Below, piece by piece: positions 1 to 8,262 of a stretch of DNA of 64,000 nucleotides. The first letter of the stretch is position 1; each line of letters begins with the position of its first letter. Source of the stretch: Luteimonas vadosa (GTDB taxonomy: Bacteria > Pseudomonadota > Gammaproteobacteria > Xanthomonadales > Xanthomonadaceae); contig NZ_BAABJY010000002.1 of assembly GCF_039543545.1 (NCBI RefSeq), positions 930,001 to 994,000 of the forward strand, given 5' to 3'. The notes beneath the pieces are model-generated. The model was given only the letters and a program-made list of their open reading frames with translations. It searched no databases and was not told the DNA's origin. Both the position numbers and the translations under genes were made by a program.

Positions 1-1309
1 GGGCGAGGGTCGCTTCCGACTGCCGCGTGAAGTGGTGCCGGTTGCTCGCACCGGTCAGCGCGTCCGTCTCCGCCATCCGCCGCAGGGACATTTGCACCCG
101 TTTCGTCCGAACGGCCCAGAGCACCACGAACGCCACCACCAGGAAGAGCATCAGCATCCCGAGGCGGCTGTTCTGCACGGACTGCTGCTGCACGCGCTGC
201 TGCAGCTGGAGCAGCGCATTCTGCTGGTTCAACAAGGCGATCTGCTGTTCCTGCTGCAACGACTGGTGGCGGACGACCTGGTAGGCCATTTCTCGCGACT
301 TGACGTCGTTGAAATACGCCTTGTCCGCCACTGAAAACTGCCGATAACGCTGCAGGGCCGTCCGGAGGTCGCCGTTCCGGTCGGCAATCTCGTAGAGCGT
401 CCGGTACGCGGAGACAAGGGACTGCGCACTGTCCAGGGTCGCGCTGTGCGCGATCGCCGCCTCGGCGTGGCGTTCGGCCGCGGAAGCATCGCCACGGGCC
501 AGGCGGTATTCGGCCAGCAGGGCATGGTAGTCCCCGATCAGCCGCGGATAGCCGGTCGCCTCGACCTCCTGCAGGTCGCGTTCCAGGGTGTCGATCGCCT
601 TGGCGACCTTACCCTCGGCGAACAGGCTTCGGGCCAGGTAGGTCCTGGAAAATCCGACAAGGATCGGCTCGCCCACCGAGCGGCATTGCGTGATCGCGGC
701 CTGGAGGGAGGCCTCGTCCGGCGCCTCCCCGAGTCCCTGCATCGATTCGAGTTTCAGGTTCCCGGCGATGCACCGGTTCCTGCGGCTGGGCGTTTCAGCC
801 AGGATGCGGTTGGCGTGGTCCAGGCCCAGGCCGAATTCACCGACCTGGTTGTAAAGGATGCCCGCCGCTGCGTAGCCGTGGTGGCGCGTGTCGGTATCGG
901 TGACCTCGCCACTGAGCGGGAGGATGACATTAAGCGTCTTCAGCCCACGCTCGAACTGTCGGGTGATGGCGTACGTATTCGCCAGCATGGCGCCGGCGCG
1001 GTACTGGGTGTCCACGCTGCCTGCCGCGGCCATGACCGCCTGCAGTTCCCGGATGGCGGTCGCATAGTCGCCCCGCAGGATGAGCGGGTAGACGTGCAGG
1101 AGCCGGAGCTTCGTTTTTTGCGCGGCTGTCGCGGCCCCCGCGGTCCTGTCGAGTTCGTCGAGGGCTTGCGCGAACCCGGCAGCATCCGCTGTGCGCAGGG
1201 CGTCGGCCCGCTTCAGCCTTGCCTCGAAACCCGGGTCCGCGTGCGTCGGCGCCGCGGCGATGCACAGCAGCACCGACAGCACCGCGGCCCGGCAGGTCCC
1301 CGCGTCCAT
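1..1309 (-). CDS. TPR-containing membrane diguanylate cyclase (3' end outside window)
   Basis: Probable membrane-bound diguanylate cyclase, making c-di-GMP from two GTP. Only the first 436 codons lie in the window. A signal peptide (residues 1-24, AVLSVLLCIAAAPTHA) is followed by about 300 residues of helical TPR-like repeats, a Gln-rich coiled coil (QQEQQIALLNQQNALLQLQQ), one membrane segment (MLMLFLVVAFVVLWAV) and the start of a GGDEF domain (DALTGASNRHHF). The GGDEF signature itself lies beyond the edge, so activity cannot be judged. The ATG at 1309 follows a GGAGGAGG ribosome site. It begins 29 bases after the stop of the borosin precursor-like gene on the same strand, so it may be co-transcribed with it. 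The sensor part would be periplasmic. Confidence 0.88.
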   Translation of the reverse strand, partial: MDAGTCRAAVLSVLLCIAAAPTHADPGFEARLKRADALRTADAAGFAQALDELDRTAGAATAAQKTKLRLLHVYPLILRGDYATAIRELQAVMAAAGSVDTQYRAGAMLANTYAITRQFERGLKTLNVILPLSGEVTDTDTRHHGYAAAGILYNQVGEFGLGLDHANRILAETPSRRNRCIAGNLKLESMQGLGEAPDEASLQAAITQCRSVGEPILVGFSRTYLARSLFAEGKVAKAIDTLERDLQEVEATGYPRLIGDYHALLAEYRLARGDASAAERHAEAAIAHSATLDSAQSLVSAYRTLYEIADRNGDLRTALQRYRQFSVADKAYFNDVKSREMAYQVVRHQSLQQEQQIALLNQQNALLQLQQRVQQQSVQNSRLGMLMLFLVVAFVVLWAVRTKRVQMSLRRMAETDALTGASNRHHFTRQSEATLA

Positions 1310-1338
1310 GGCCCTCCTCCTGCTACATCGCGCCCGGC

Positions 1339-1641
1339 TCAGTCCGGTCGATCGGCCTGGTCCGGCGCGTCTTCGGTGCTGTCGGGCTGCTCGCCGTCGT
1401 CGTCGGACTTGTCCGGCGCGTCCTCGGTTTCGCCGCCATCGGGCGTTGCGATCATGCACAACATCGCCGGGCGGCCGTCGAGCAGGCGCGACAGCGCCCC
1501 GGCATCGCGTCCGGCAAGGGCTTGCTCCTGCGCAGGTTCAAGCTCGAGTGCGGCGAGCGCCTCGGCATATCCGGCATCGTGCAAGCCGGAGGCAGCCGGG
1601 CTCGCGCCCAGCGTTTCGAGAAACTGGATGGCATCGGACAT
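1339..1641 (-). CDS. candidate split-borosin precursor peptide
   Basis: A 100-residue protein, proposed substrate of the adjacent alpha-N-methyltransferase. Residues 1-55 are helical and Leu/Ala-rich (MSDAIQFLETLG at the start, LSRLLDGRP at the end) and resemble the borosin-binding leader of split borosin precursors such as Shewanella SonA. A short hydrophobic stretch follows (AMLCMIATPDGG, residues 59-70), the likely core, then a very acidic Asp/Glu/Pro tail containing EDAPD twice. The start at 1641 is preferred over an upstream in-frame Met because it has GGGGAG six bases upstream and sits 16 bases after the methyltransferase stop. No signal peptide is present. The precursor role is inferred from position, architecture and partner; the methylated residues cannot be read from sequence. 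Confidence 0.72.
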   Translation of the reverse strand: MSDAIQFLETLGASPAASGLHDAGYAEALAALELEPAQEQALAGRDAGALSRLLDGRPAMLCMIATPDGGETEDAPDKSDDDGEQPDSTEDAPDQADRPD

Positions 1642-1647
1642 TGTCGG

Positions 1648-1653
1648 CTCCCC
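1648..1653 (-). promoter_or_regulatory. ribosome binding site of the precursor gene
   Basis: GGGGAG on the minus strand ends six bases before the ATG at 1641. It fixes the precursor start and shows that the peptide has its own strong translation signal just behind the methyltransferase stop codon. Confidence 0.75.
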
Positions 1654-1657
1654 TTCT

Positions 1658-2470
1658 TCAGTGTTGGTCGGAAACGGTGTGCGCTTGGGTCCCGTCGAGC
1701 TGGGCAATCCGGGCGAGCATGGCCTCGTCGCGTTGCAGGGGTCGCGCCGGGGGAATCACGAGGGTGGTCTGCAGGCTGAGGTCGGCATCGATCAGTTGCG
1801 CCAACGGCATGACTTCGGTACGCGGCTGGTTGATCGGGAGCGTAGCAGCTTCATAAAGCGTAATGGAGTGCTGCGCCGGATAGTCCTCGCCAAGCCGATC
1901 CAGCAGCAGGGAACGGTAGGGTCTTCCGGTGCTGAACCGCCTGACGCTGCGGTCGCCCGCAACGCCGACCTGCCAGAGCACCAGGTAGGCCGAGGGATCG
2001 ACCAGCCGTCTGTAGAACATGAACTGGCTGGCTTCGTAATGCTGGCAGCCGACGCTGCCCGGGTCGATGCCAAGGTCGGCATACAGGCAATCTTCGGCCG
2101 AGATTCCGGGCTCCATGGTCGCGGTGAAGCCCTCCTCGCGCGCCTTGGCGATGGCGATGTGCGGCACGCGGGCGAAGACCCCGGGATGTCCGTAGAACGC
2201 ACCGCACACCCGCCGACCGCCGCGGACCTCGGCGAGCATGGCGTCGACCATTTCACCGTAGGTCTCGTGCCGGGGCTTGCCCTCTCTGTAATACGGCTGG
2301 AGGCTGCGCACGTCGGCATGCATCCGCTGCACCCACAGTTCCACCAGCGGGTCCGAGAGCGCGGCGAAGACCACGTCGGCCTGCTCGATGCTGGCCCGCG
2401 CGCGCGGCCCCAGGTGCGCGCCAAGCATCATCCCCGTACCGACGCAAACCAGGCTACCCGGTCCGTGCAT
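1658..2470 (-). CDS. borosin-type peptide backbone alpha-N-methyltransferase
   Basis: A 270-residue SAM-dependent methyltransferase of the tetrapyrrole-methylase fold, close to the catalytic domain of borosin RiPP enzymes, which methylate backbone amide nitrogens of a peptide. The N-terminus SLVCVGTGMMLGAHLGPRA is the usual first strand and loop. Residues 60-74 (YYREGKPRHETYGEM) place Tyr61, Arg67 and Tyr71 with the spacing of the catalytic Tyr66, Arg72 and Tyr76 of fungal OphMA. YGHPG at 93-97 is the typical SAM-site motif. Fungal OphMA carries its substrate at its own C-terminus; this protein ends soon after the domain, and a separate precursor-like gene lies 16 bases downstream, as in split systems (Shewanella SonM/SonA). 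The ATG at 2470 has an AGAGGGGA ribosome site. It is far shorter than uroporphyrinogen or cobalamin methylases with extra domains and has no cobalamin genes nearby. Confidence 0.88.
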   Translation of the reverse strand: MHGPGSLVCVGTGMMLGAHLGPRARASIEQADVVFAALSDPLVELWVQRMHADVRSLQPYYREGKPRHETYGEMVDAMLAEVRGGRRVCGAFYGHPGVFARVPHIAIAKAREEGFTATMEPGISAEDCLYADLGIDPGSVGCQHYEASQFMFYRRLVDPSAYLVLWQVGVAGDRSVRRFSTGRPYRSLLLDRLGEDYPAQHSITLYEAATLPINQPRTEVMPLAQLIDADLSLQTTLVIPPARPLQRDEAMLARIAQLDGTQAHTVSDQH

Positions 2471-2497
2471 TCCAATCCCCTCTTGCGACGCGGCAAT

Positions 2498-3055
2498 CTA
2501 GCTTCCCGCGCCGCTGCTTGCAAAACCAACGCGGCGACGCCTGCCGTCGAACCATTCCTCCCGGCCCATCGACCAGCGCACCTCACCCGCCGCGCTGCCA
2601 GGTTCACGCTGGAAGCCCAGGGCTTCCATCAGGCGGACGACGACGCGGTTCTCGTCGCGATGCCGGGTCCATAGCCGCTCCAGCGGGAAGCTGGCGAAGG
2701 CATGCTCGGCCAGGACCGCCAGCGCCATGGAGGCGTGGCCCCTGCCTTGCACCGAGGGCTCGAGGAGGATGCCCATCTCGGCCGATCCGGACCGGTTTCG
2801 GTCGAACCTCAGGGCAAGCAGACCGCAACCCCTTGTCGAGGAGTCTTCGCAGGCGATCCAGTAACGCACGAGGGGCGGCGTCGCGGCATCCTGGGACAAC
2901 GCGAGGCCGAAGGCCTTGCGCGCAGCCTCCGGCGGCAGTGGCGCGCCGATGTGCGCCATGACACGCGGATCGGAGTAGAGCCGGCAGTAAAGGTCTTCAT
3001 CGCTTCGGGCCATTGGCCGTAGCGACACCCCGCGCACGGTCGGGGCGGACGTCAT
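2498..3055 (-). CDS. GNAT-family N-acetyltransferase
   Basis: A 185-residue acetyltransferase of the RimJ/RimL-like GNAT group, transferring acetyl from acetyl-CoA to an amine. The order is typical: N-terminal strand and helix (VSLRPMARSDEDLYCRLYSD), central strands (GCGLLALRF, AEMGILLEP), the acetyl-CoA loop SVQGRGHASMALAVL and the C-terminal N-x-x-V-V-R-L-M-E-A-L-G-F segment. The substrate cannot be predicted. It ends 27 bases before the borosin methyltransferase on the same strand, so it may be the first gene of that operon and could modify the product or its amino terminus; it may equally be an unrelated neighbour. The ribosome site before the ATG is weak. Confidence 0.85.
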   Translation of the reverse strand: MTSAPTVRGVSLRPMARSDEDLYCRLYSDPRVMAHIGAPLPPEAARKAFGLALSQDAATPPLVRYWIACEDSSTRGCGLLALRFDRNRSGSAEMGILLEPSVQGRGHASMALAVLAEHAFASFPLERLWTRHRDENRVVVRLMEALGFQREPGSAAGEVRWSMGREEWFDGRRRRVGFASSGAGS

Positions 3056-3325
3056 TGCTTCATCACCCCGTGCACCGCGAGCGCCATGCGTACCTGCCTC
3101 ACACGTTTACACCGGATCGCATGCTGGGCAGTCGACATTAGCAAATGTGCCGCTCGATGCGCGCTCGTTTCGCCGCGATCACGGCGTGACGATCACGGGA
3201 TTCCCGCGGCGTACACTCCGGATGCTGCCTGCCGCGCCGCCACGGCGCCGGCCGCCGGGCCAGGTTCACTTCCTGGCCACCATCCATCCACGATCGCTTG
3301 CAGCGTGGCACCCGACGGGAGCGTC

Positions 3326-3979
3326 ATGCCAGGCTACGACACCCACACCCGCACCCTCCGCTTCGGCGAACAGGACCTGCGTGTCCGATCGCTGGTCGAC
3401 GTCCAGCAATACGCCGATCCGGACGGCCACGCCGAACGGGCTGGCATCTCGTCCGCGCAATGGAGCTTGTTCGGGCATGTCTGGCCCGCGGGGCAGCTGC
3501 TCGCCCAGGCCATGGCCATCGAACAGGTCGCCGGCAAGCGGATTCTGGAGCTGGGCTGCGGACTCGGGTTGGCGAGCCTGGTGCTGCGGCAGCGCGGCGC
3601 CGACATCACCGCCAGCGACCACCATCCGCTGGCGGAAGTCTTCCTGGCCTACAACGCCGCGCTCAATGACCTGCAGTCGGTCCCCTTCCGGACGTTGCAG
3701 TGGGACACGCCCAATCCGACGTTGGGCGATTTCGACCTGATCATCGGCAGTGACATCCTCTACGAGCGCGACCACGCACGACAGGTCGCCGACCTGCTTA
3801 CGCGGCATGCGCGAGCCAGCTCGCAGGTCCTCATCGCCGACCCGGGCCGAGGCAACAGCGCGGGGTTCACTCGCGCCCTCAAGGCCCAGGGCTTCGCCTC
3901 GAGCGAGACGCGCGACCGGCTCGACCCGGACGACATACCCCCCTTCCGGGGACGATTGTTGCGCTATCGCCGCGACTGA
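3326..3979 (+). CDS. SAM-dependent methyltransferase, METTL21/METTL23-like (family 16 lysine type)
   Basis: A 217-residue class I methyltransferase. The SAM motif I is ILELGCGLGLASLVL, followed by ITASDHH (motif II acid) and a post-core FDLIIGSDILYERDH motif, the (D/N)-x-x-Y signature of the eukaryote-like METTL21/family 16 group, which methylates protein lysines. The bacterial substrate is unknown. The ATG at 3326 is chosen because GGGAG lies just upstream and homology-like sequence begins there; the frame is open for another 80 codons upstream without coding character. It is divergent from the GNAT gene, with about 270 bases between them that must hold both promoters. Confidence 0.82.
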   Translation: MPGYDTHTRTLRFGEQDLRVRSLVDVQQYADPDGHAERAGISSAQWSLFGHVWPAGQLLAQAMAIEQVAGKRILELGCGLGLASLVLRQRGADITASDHHPLAEVFLAYNAALNDLQSVPFRTLQWDTPNPTLGDFDLIIGSDILYERDHARQVADLLTRHARASSQVLIADPGRGNSAGFTRALKAQGFASSETRDRLDPDDIPPFRGRLLRYRRD

Positions 3980-4154
3980 CGACGTGCGCCATCACCCGCG
4001 CGGCGGGTCGCCAGAGGCTCGAATCACGTGGTTGCATCCCGGAATAACGCCCCAATAACACACCGGCGCGCATAATGAAATGTTGATTTTGCCGGGCAGC
4101 GACGGAGTGCGCCCTGCGCCCCTTCCCGCATCCGCCCCCACCACGAGGTTCCCC

Positions 4155-4403
4155 ATGGCCACCACCACGACCACGAAAGCCAGTCCCAAGGCACGCACCC
4201 GCAGGCCCGGGCGCAAGACCAAGGAGACGGCCGAGCAGAAGCGCGTCACCAGCGAACGGATTTCAGCCGACCTCGTCGATTTCAAGAAAGCCGGCGGCAA
4301 GGTCGAGGTGCTCGGCGTGACCCAGGTCCTGACGCGGGTGGGCGAAGCCGATGGCGCCAAGAAGGGCGCGACGAAGGCGACCGCGAAAACCGCCTCGAAG
4401 TAG
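4155..4403 (+). CDS. small Lys/Ala/Thr-rich basic protein
   Basis: An 82-residue protein with a very basic, low-complexity amino end (MATTTTTKASPKARTRRPGR) and a Lys/Ala/Thr-rich tail (GAKKGATKATAKTASK) around a short folded centre (RISADLVDFKKAGGKVEVLG). Such histone-H1-like composition suggests nucleic-acid binding, but no domain is recognised. The ATG at 4155 with GAGG upstream is preferred to an earlier Met in the same frame at 4080, whose extra 25 residues look non-coding. It is convergent with the ThpR gene, 14 bases away. Function unknown. Confidence 0.65.
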   Translation: MATTTTTKASPKARTRRPGRKTKETAEQKRVTSERISADLVDFKKAGGKVEVLGVTQVLTRVGEADGAKKGATKATAKTASK

Positions 4404-4417
4404 GCTGCACGCCCGGC

Positions 4418-5011
4418 TCAGCTTCGGGGTCGCAACTTCCAGCGCATCAAGACCTCATGGCGTGCCCGGCCGATATGGCTGCGCACGAGCGCGATTTCGT
4501 GCACGTGCATGACGCAGGGATCGACAGCGCTGGCCGGTAAACCGATTCGTGCATAGCCCAGGGTGACGTGCGGACGGAACGGCTGGCCGCCCTGCACTGC
4601 CACGCCCTCCGCAGCGAGCTTGCGGCCGGTTTCCGCATGGAGGGCGCGCAGCGCCACCGTGCCTGGTCCACTCCCCGACAGGACCCATGGCCTGCGCCGG
4701 CGATCGCCATCGAAACTCAGCGCGCGATCCAGGACCACGTCGAAGCAGGCCGTCTCGATGGGGTCCAGGGCGCGCCCGGCGCCTGCGAGCAACCCCGCGG
4801 GTACGCCGGTGAAATCCCCCAGGAAGTGCAGGGTCATGTGCAGGCGCGCCACCTCCATGGCCCGGGCTTCCACCTGGTGTCGTTCGAACAGAGAGACCGC
4901 AAGCGCCTGCATGTCCGCGGCGACGCCTGGACCGGGAAGGATCGCCAGGAACAGGCGGTCGGTGGGAGTCGACGCGGTCGCACCTTCCTGACTTGCCGGA
5001 ATTGCCGTCAT
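4418..5011 (-). CDS. thpR: RNA 2',3'-cyclic phosphodiesterase / 2'-5' RNA ligase family
   Basis: A 197-residue member of the 2H phosphoesterase superfamily. Both H-x-T motifs are present: HMTLHFLG (His58, Thr60) and HVTLGYA (His148, Thr150), which together form the active site that opens 2',3'-cyclic phosphates and ligates 2'-5' RNA ends. Length agrees with ThpR/LigT. The ATG at 5011 is preferred over an in-frame GTG 12 codons upstream. The nitroreductase gene ends 46 bases upstream on the same strand, so the two may share a transcript. The cellular substrate of the family is not settled. Confidence 0.9.
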   Translation of the reverse strand: MTAIPASQEGATASTPTDRLFLAILPGPGVAADMQALAVSLFERHQVEARAMEVARLHMTLHFLGDFTGVPAGLLAGAGRALDPIETACFDVVLDRALSFDGDRRRRPWVLSGSGPGTVALRALHAETGRKLAAEGVAVQGGQPFRPHVTLGYARIGLPASAVDPCVMHVHEIALVRSHIGRARHEVLMRWKLRPRS

Positions 5012-5057
5012 CCCCACGCCGCTTCGCTCCTCGCGCCCCGCACGCACTTGGCAGGGC

Positions 5058-5729
5058 TTACAGGAACCGTACGTAATCGTCCAGCGGCAAGCGGCGGATA
5101 TCAGGTACGCGGCAGCCTTGCGCCGGATGCCCCGCGACCAGCAGCAGGTACGCCATTTCGTTGCGCGGTCGGCCGAGGATTCGGTTGAGGAACCCCATCG
5201 GGCTGGGCGTGTGCGTCAACGTCGCCAGGCCCGCGCGGTGCAAGGCCGCGATCAACAGTCCGGTCGCGATCCCCACCGATTCATGGGGGTAGTAGCGCTT
5301 CTGCTTGTTTCCGGCGGCATCCAGTCCGAACCGCTCGTAGAACACCGCGATCAACCAGGGTGCCGTTTCGAGGAACGGCTTGTCGGGGTCCGTGCCTAGT
5401 GCCGCCAACGCCTCCAGCCATTCCGCGGGAGCCCGGTGTTCGTAGAACTCGCGCTCTTCGGCCTCGGCGGCCTCGCGGATGCTGCGCTTGACCGCAGGGT
5501 CGGACACGGCAACGAACCGCCATGGCTGCTGGTTGGCTCCACTGGGGGCGGTCCCGGCGGCACGCAGGCAATGCTCGATCACAGCGCGGGGCACCGGCGT
5601 CGGCGCGTAGTCGCGCACGGTTCGACGCCGCGCCAATTCGTCGGCGAACAACCGGGCGCGGGCGATCCGTTCCTCGTCGGACAGGGGCGCCGGTGCCGGC
5701 AGGGGGATGGTTTTCGTGTCGGCTGGCAT
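5058..5729 (-). CDS. nitroreductase-family FMN oxidoreductase
   Basis: A 223-residue flavoprotein of the nitroreductase fold, nearest in pattern to the BluB/iodotyrosine-deiodinase branch. The FMN-binding arginines are in RRRTVRDY, and the phosphate and ring contacts in APSGANQQPWRF, followed by helical segments and a C-terminal LGRPRNEMAYLLLVAGHPA strand typical of the family. Substrate cannot be assigned; reduction of nitro compounds or quinones, or dehalogenation, is possible. The start at 5729 (ATG, GAAGG upstream) is preferred to a TTG 11 codons earlier. It precedes thpR on the same strand. Confidence 0.87.
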   Translation of the reverse strand: MPADTKTIPLPAPAPLSDEERIARARLFADELARRRTVRDYAPTPVPRAVIEHCLRAAGTAPSGANQQPWRFVAVSDPAVKRSIREAAEAEEREFYEHRAPAEWLEALAALGTDPDKPFLETAPWLIAVFYERFGLDAAGNKQKRYYPHESVGIATGLLIAALHRAGLATLTHTPSPMGFLNRILGRPRNEMAYLLLVAGHPAQGCRVPDIRRLPLDDYVRFL

Positions 5730-5936
5730 CGACGGCGGCCTTCGGTGCTGGGCGGGACTCAAGGCATGCTAACGCCATCGCGTGTCTCGGCGAACATGGA
5801 TCGGGGGCTGCCGTGCCATCCACGCGTCATGGCGACGGGCCTCACGGGGGTGCTGGGAACCGTCCAGCACGCTCACCGGCCCGCAACGCCGACCCGCCTA
5901 CCGTGTCCGCATCGCAACAGTCCGCGGGAGTAGTCA

Positions 5937-6251
5937 ATGAAGATCCAGCTTAATACCGACAATCACGTCGAAGGCCATGCCGCGCTCGAATCGCGCGTGG
6001 TCTCGATGGTCGAGCAGCACCTCGGTCGTTTCTCCGAGCGGCTGTCGCGAATCGAGGTATTCCTTTCCGACAGCAACGCCGCCAAGGGTGGTGCCGACGA
6101 CAAGCGGTGCGCGCTCGAGGCGCGGATCGAACATGAGCGGCCGATCGGTGTTTCGCACGACGACGAGAACATGGAAAAGGCGATACGCGGCGCCTGCGAC
6201 AAGCTCAAGACGCGGCTTGAGGCCGTGCTCGACAAGCAACGCCGGCATTGA
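5937..6251 (+). CDS. HPF/RaiA-family ribosome-associated factor
   Basis: A 104-residue protein of the sigma-54 modulation/S30EA family. Such factors bind the 30S decoding region in stationary phase and either dimerise or inactivate ribosomes. The beta-alpha-beta-beta-beta-alpha pattern is visible: first strand MKIQLNTDN, a helix (ALESRVVSMVEQHLGRF), the strand IEVFLSDSN and a final helix (MEKAIRGACDKLKTRLEAVL). It lacks the C-terminal dimerisation domain of long HPF. GGGAG lies six bases before the ATG. Compared with E. coli HPF the surface is less basic and more acidic, so the ribosome contact may differ. Confidence 0.78.
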   Translation: MKIQLNTDNHVEGHAALESRVVSMVEQHLGRFSERLSRIEVFLSDSNAAKGGADDKRCALEARIEHERPIGVSHDDENMEKAIRGACDKLKTRLEAVLDKQRRH

Positions 6252-6375
6252 GGCGGTCGTTCTCCCGTTGGAACTTGCGCTGGAGCAACGATTTACCTAG
6301 GGTGGCGGTGGTTCAAATTTCACTGCGTCGTGCACGCACCGACGCGCTCCCCCACTGACTAACGAGAGGTTTCCC

Positions 6376-6846
6376 ATGGAGATCACAGACGGTCGTGTCG
6401 CTACGATCCACTACACGCTCACCGATGACGGCGGCCATGTCATCGACAAGTCCGCCGCCGACGCGCCGCTGAGCTACCTGCACGGCGCCGGCAACATCGT
6501 TCCCGGCCTGGAGCACGCGCTCGCCGGCAAGCAGGTTGGCGAGAAGCTGGAGGTCGACGTGCCGCCGGAACAGGGTTACGGCCCCTACCACGACGGCCTG
6601 GTGCAAGACGTCCCCCACGCCGCTTTCCCGGACATCGGCGCGGTCAAGCCCGGCATGCAGTTCGAGGCCCGCACCGAGCGGGGGCCGATGGTCGTCACCG
6701 TGACGCAGGTCGGCGAGGAAACCGTCACCGTGGATGGCAACCACCCGATGGCTGGCAAGACCCTGCATTTCGCGGTCCAGGTCGCCGGCATTCGCGAAGC
6801 GACGGAACAGGAAAGCAACCAGGGGCATGTCGCCCAGGCGGCCTGA
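6376..6846 (+). CDS. FKBP-type peptidyl-prolyl isomerase, SlyD-like
   Basis: A 156-residue cis-trans prolyl isomerase and chaperone. The FKBP core is interrupted by an insert-in-flap domain as in SlyD: IHYTLTDDGGHVIDKS at the start, the catalytic loop GNIVPGLEHALAGKQVGEK, PPEQGYGPYHDGLVQDVPHAAF entering the flap domain, and VDGNHPMAGKTLHFAVQV closing the fold. The His/Cys-rich metal-binding tail of E. coli SlyD is absent, so a nickel role is not supported. GAGAGG precedes the ATG. It probably acts in the cytoplasm, since no signal peptide is seen. Confidence 0.93.
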   Translation: MEITDGRVATIHYTLTDDGGHVIDKSAADAPLSYLHGAGNIVPGLEHALAGKQVGEKLEVDVPPEQGYGPYHDGLVQDVPHAAFPDIGAVKPGMQFEARTERGPMVVTVTQVGEETVTVDGNHPMAGKTLHFAVQVAGIREATEQESNQGHVAQAA

Positions 6847-7014
6847 CGCTTCGCTCCCGCGAACCAGGGTCGTGCGCCAAGGACACACCATGCAGTGCCC
6901 GCAGACGCGGGCCTTTGCCACAATGCGCTCCAAGCCGCGCCCATCGGGGTGAACTTCGCCTTCGCAGGCCGTTGCTAGACTGGCCAGCCTGGAAGCAGGA
7001 CACCGCGCACGCCC

Positions 7015-8019
7015 ATGCCGCCCATCGAGTCGACGACCCTGCAGCCCGTGGCCGACAGGGTGATGGAGCAAGGCCAGGAACTGCTGGCCGGCCTGCCCAT
7101 GTTCGTCGTCGCGCTCGCGATCGTGTGGCTGGCGTGGCGGTTCGGCGGTTGGCTGTCCCGGCGGCAGGCGCTGCAGCATGTCGCGGATCGCAATCCGTTC
7201 CTGCGCGAGCTCGCCCGGACGACCGTACGCTGGCTGATCCTGCTGGCCGGCGTGCTGATCGCCCTGGAAATCCTGGAAGCCACCGCGCTCGTCGGCGCGG
7301 TGCTCGGCACTGCGGGCGTCCTCGGTGTCGCGATCGGCTTCGCCTTCAAGGACATCCTGGAGAACTACATCGCGGGCATCCTGATGAGCCTGCGCCAGCC
7401 GTTCGCGCCGCGCGACCACGTCGTGATCGACGGCAACGAAGGCGTCATCGTCGCGCTGAATTCGCGCGCCACCATCCTGATGACGCTGGACGGCAACCAC
7501 CTCAGGCTCCCCAACGCGCTCGTCTTCCGCAGCGTCACGCTCAACTACACCCGCAATCCCAGCCGCCGCTTCCACTTCGAGGTCGGCATCGGCGTCGAGG
7601 AAGACCTGGTCGAAGCACAGGAGATCGGCGTGCGGGAGCTGCAGCGGATCGACGGGATCCTCGCGGATCCGCCCCCGCGCGCGATGATCACCGCGCTCGG
7701 CGACTCCAACGTGCAGGTGCGATACCAGGCGTGGGTGGACCAACGCTCGCATGACTTCCTGCTGGTCAAGAGCGAATCGATCCGTCGGGTGAAGCTGGCG
7801 CTCGAGGACGCGGGCATGGACATGCCGGAGCCCATCTACCGCGTGCAGATGAGTGAGCGAAAGCCGTCCACGGCGAAGGATGCCAAACCGGTGCCTGACG
7901 CCGCCCGCGAACATGCCGTCGATACCCGTGCCAGGGACGACCTCGATCCCCAGATCGACGAGGATCGGGACCGCCATGGCGGCGATGACCTGCTGGACGC
8001 GACCGCGCCGCGCGAATAA
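7015..8019 (+). CDS. MscS-family mechanosensitive ion channel
   Basis: A 334-residue small-conductance mechanosensitive channel, an emergency valve that opens on membrane tension. Three membrane segments lie near residues 28-48 (MFVVALAIVWLAWRF), 70-92 (WLILLAGVLIALEIL) and 95-130, the last being the Gly/Ala-rich pore helix (GTAGVLGVAIGFAFKDILEN). The beta domain follows with FAPRDHVVIDGNEG and the LPNALVFRSV strand seen in MscS. The last 55 residues are charged, Asp/Arg/Lys-rich and probably disordered, longer than in E. coli MscS. No clear ribosome site precedes the ATG. Confidence 0.93.
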   Translation: MPPIESTTLQPVADRVMEQGQELLAGLPMFVVALAIVWLAWRFGGWLSRRQALQHVADRNPFLRELARTTVRWLILLAGVLIALEILEATALVGAVLGTAGVLGVAIGFAFKDILENYIAGILMSLRQPFAPRDHVVIDGNEGVIVALNSRATILMTLDGNHLRLPNALVFRSVTLNYTRNPSRRFHFEVGIGVEEDLVEAQEIGVRELQRIDGILADPPPRAMITALGDSNVQVRYQAWVDQRSHDFLLVKSESIRRVKLALEDAGMDMPEPIYRVQMSERKPSTAKDAKPVPDAAREHAVDTRARDDLDPQIDEDRDRHGGDDLLDATAPRE

Positions 8020-8262
8020 GCGGGCCGCTTAGCCCGGGAGGTGGCGACGGCCCGTCGGCCACACACGGCTGCCGCATGCCCATCGGCCAGGCACCCTGCC
8101 GTCCATGCACTGCGAATTCCTTCCTGCACGTGGTCGCGCCCGGCGCGGGCCCACGGAATCGCGTACACGCTGCTTGTACGAGCCGTCCCGGATCATGAGG
8201 CAATACGCGCCTGGACCTTGCTCCACGCGTCTGCCACAGCAGAAGGGAGGCAAGGCAAGCAA

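Noticed and set aside
1658..2470. Reading the methyltransferase as a cobalamin or siroheme methylase
   Set aside because: The Tyr/Arg/Tyr spacing matches borosin enzymes, no tetrapyrrole genes are nearby and a precursor-like gene follows directly.
446..2674. Long plus-strand open frame across the borosin region
   Set aside because: Antisense to four genes with clear motifs; no ribosome site and no recognised domain.
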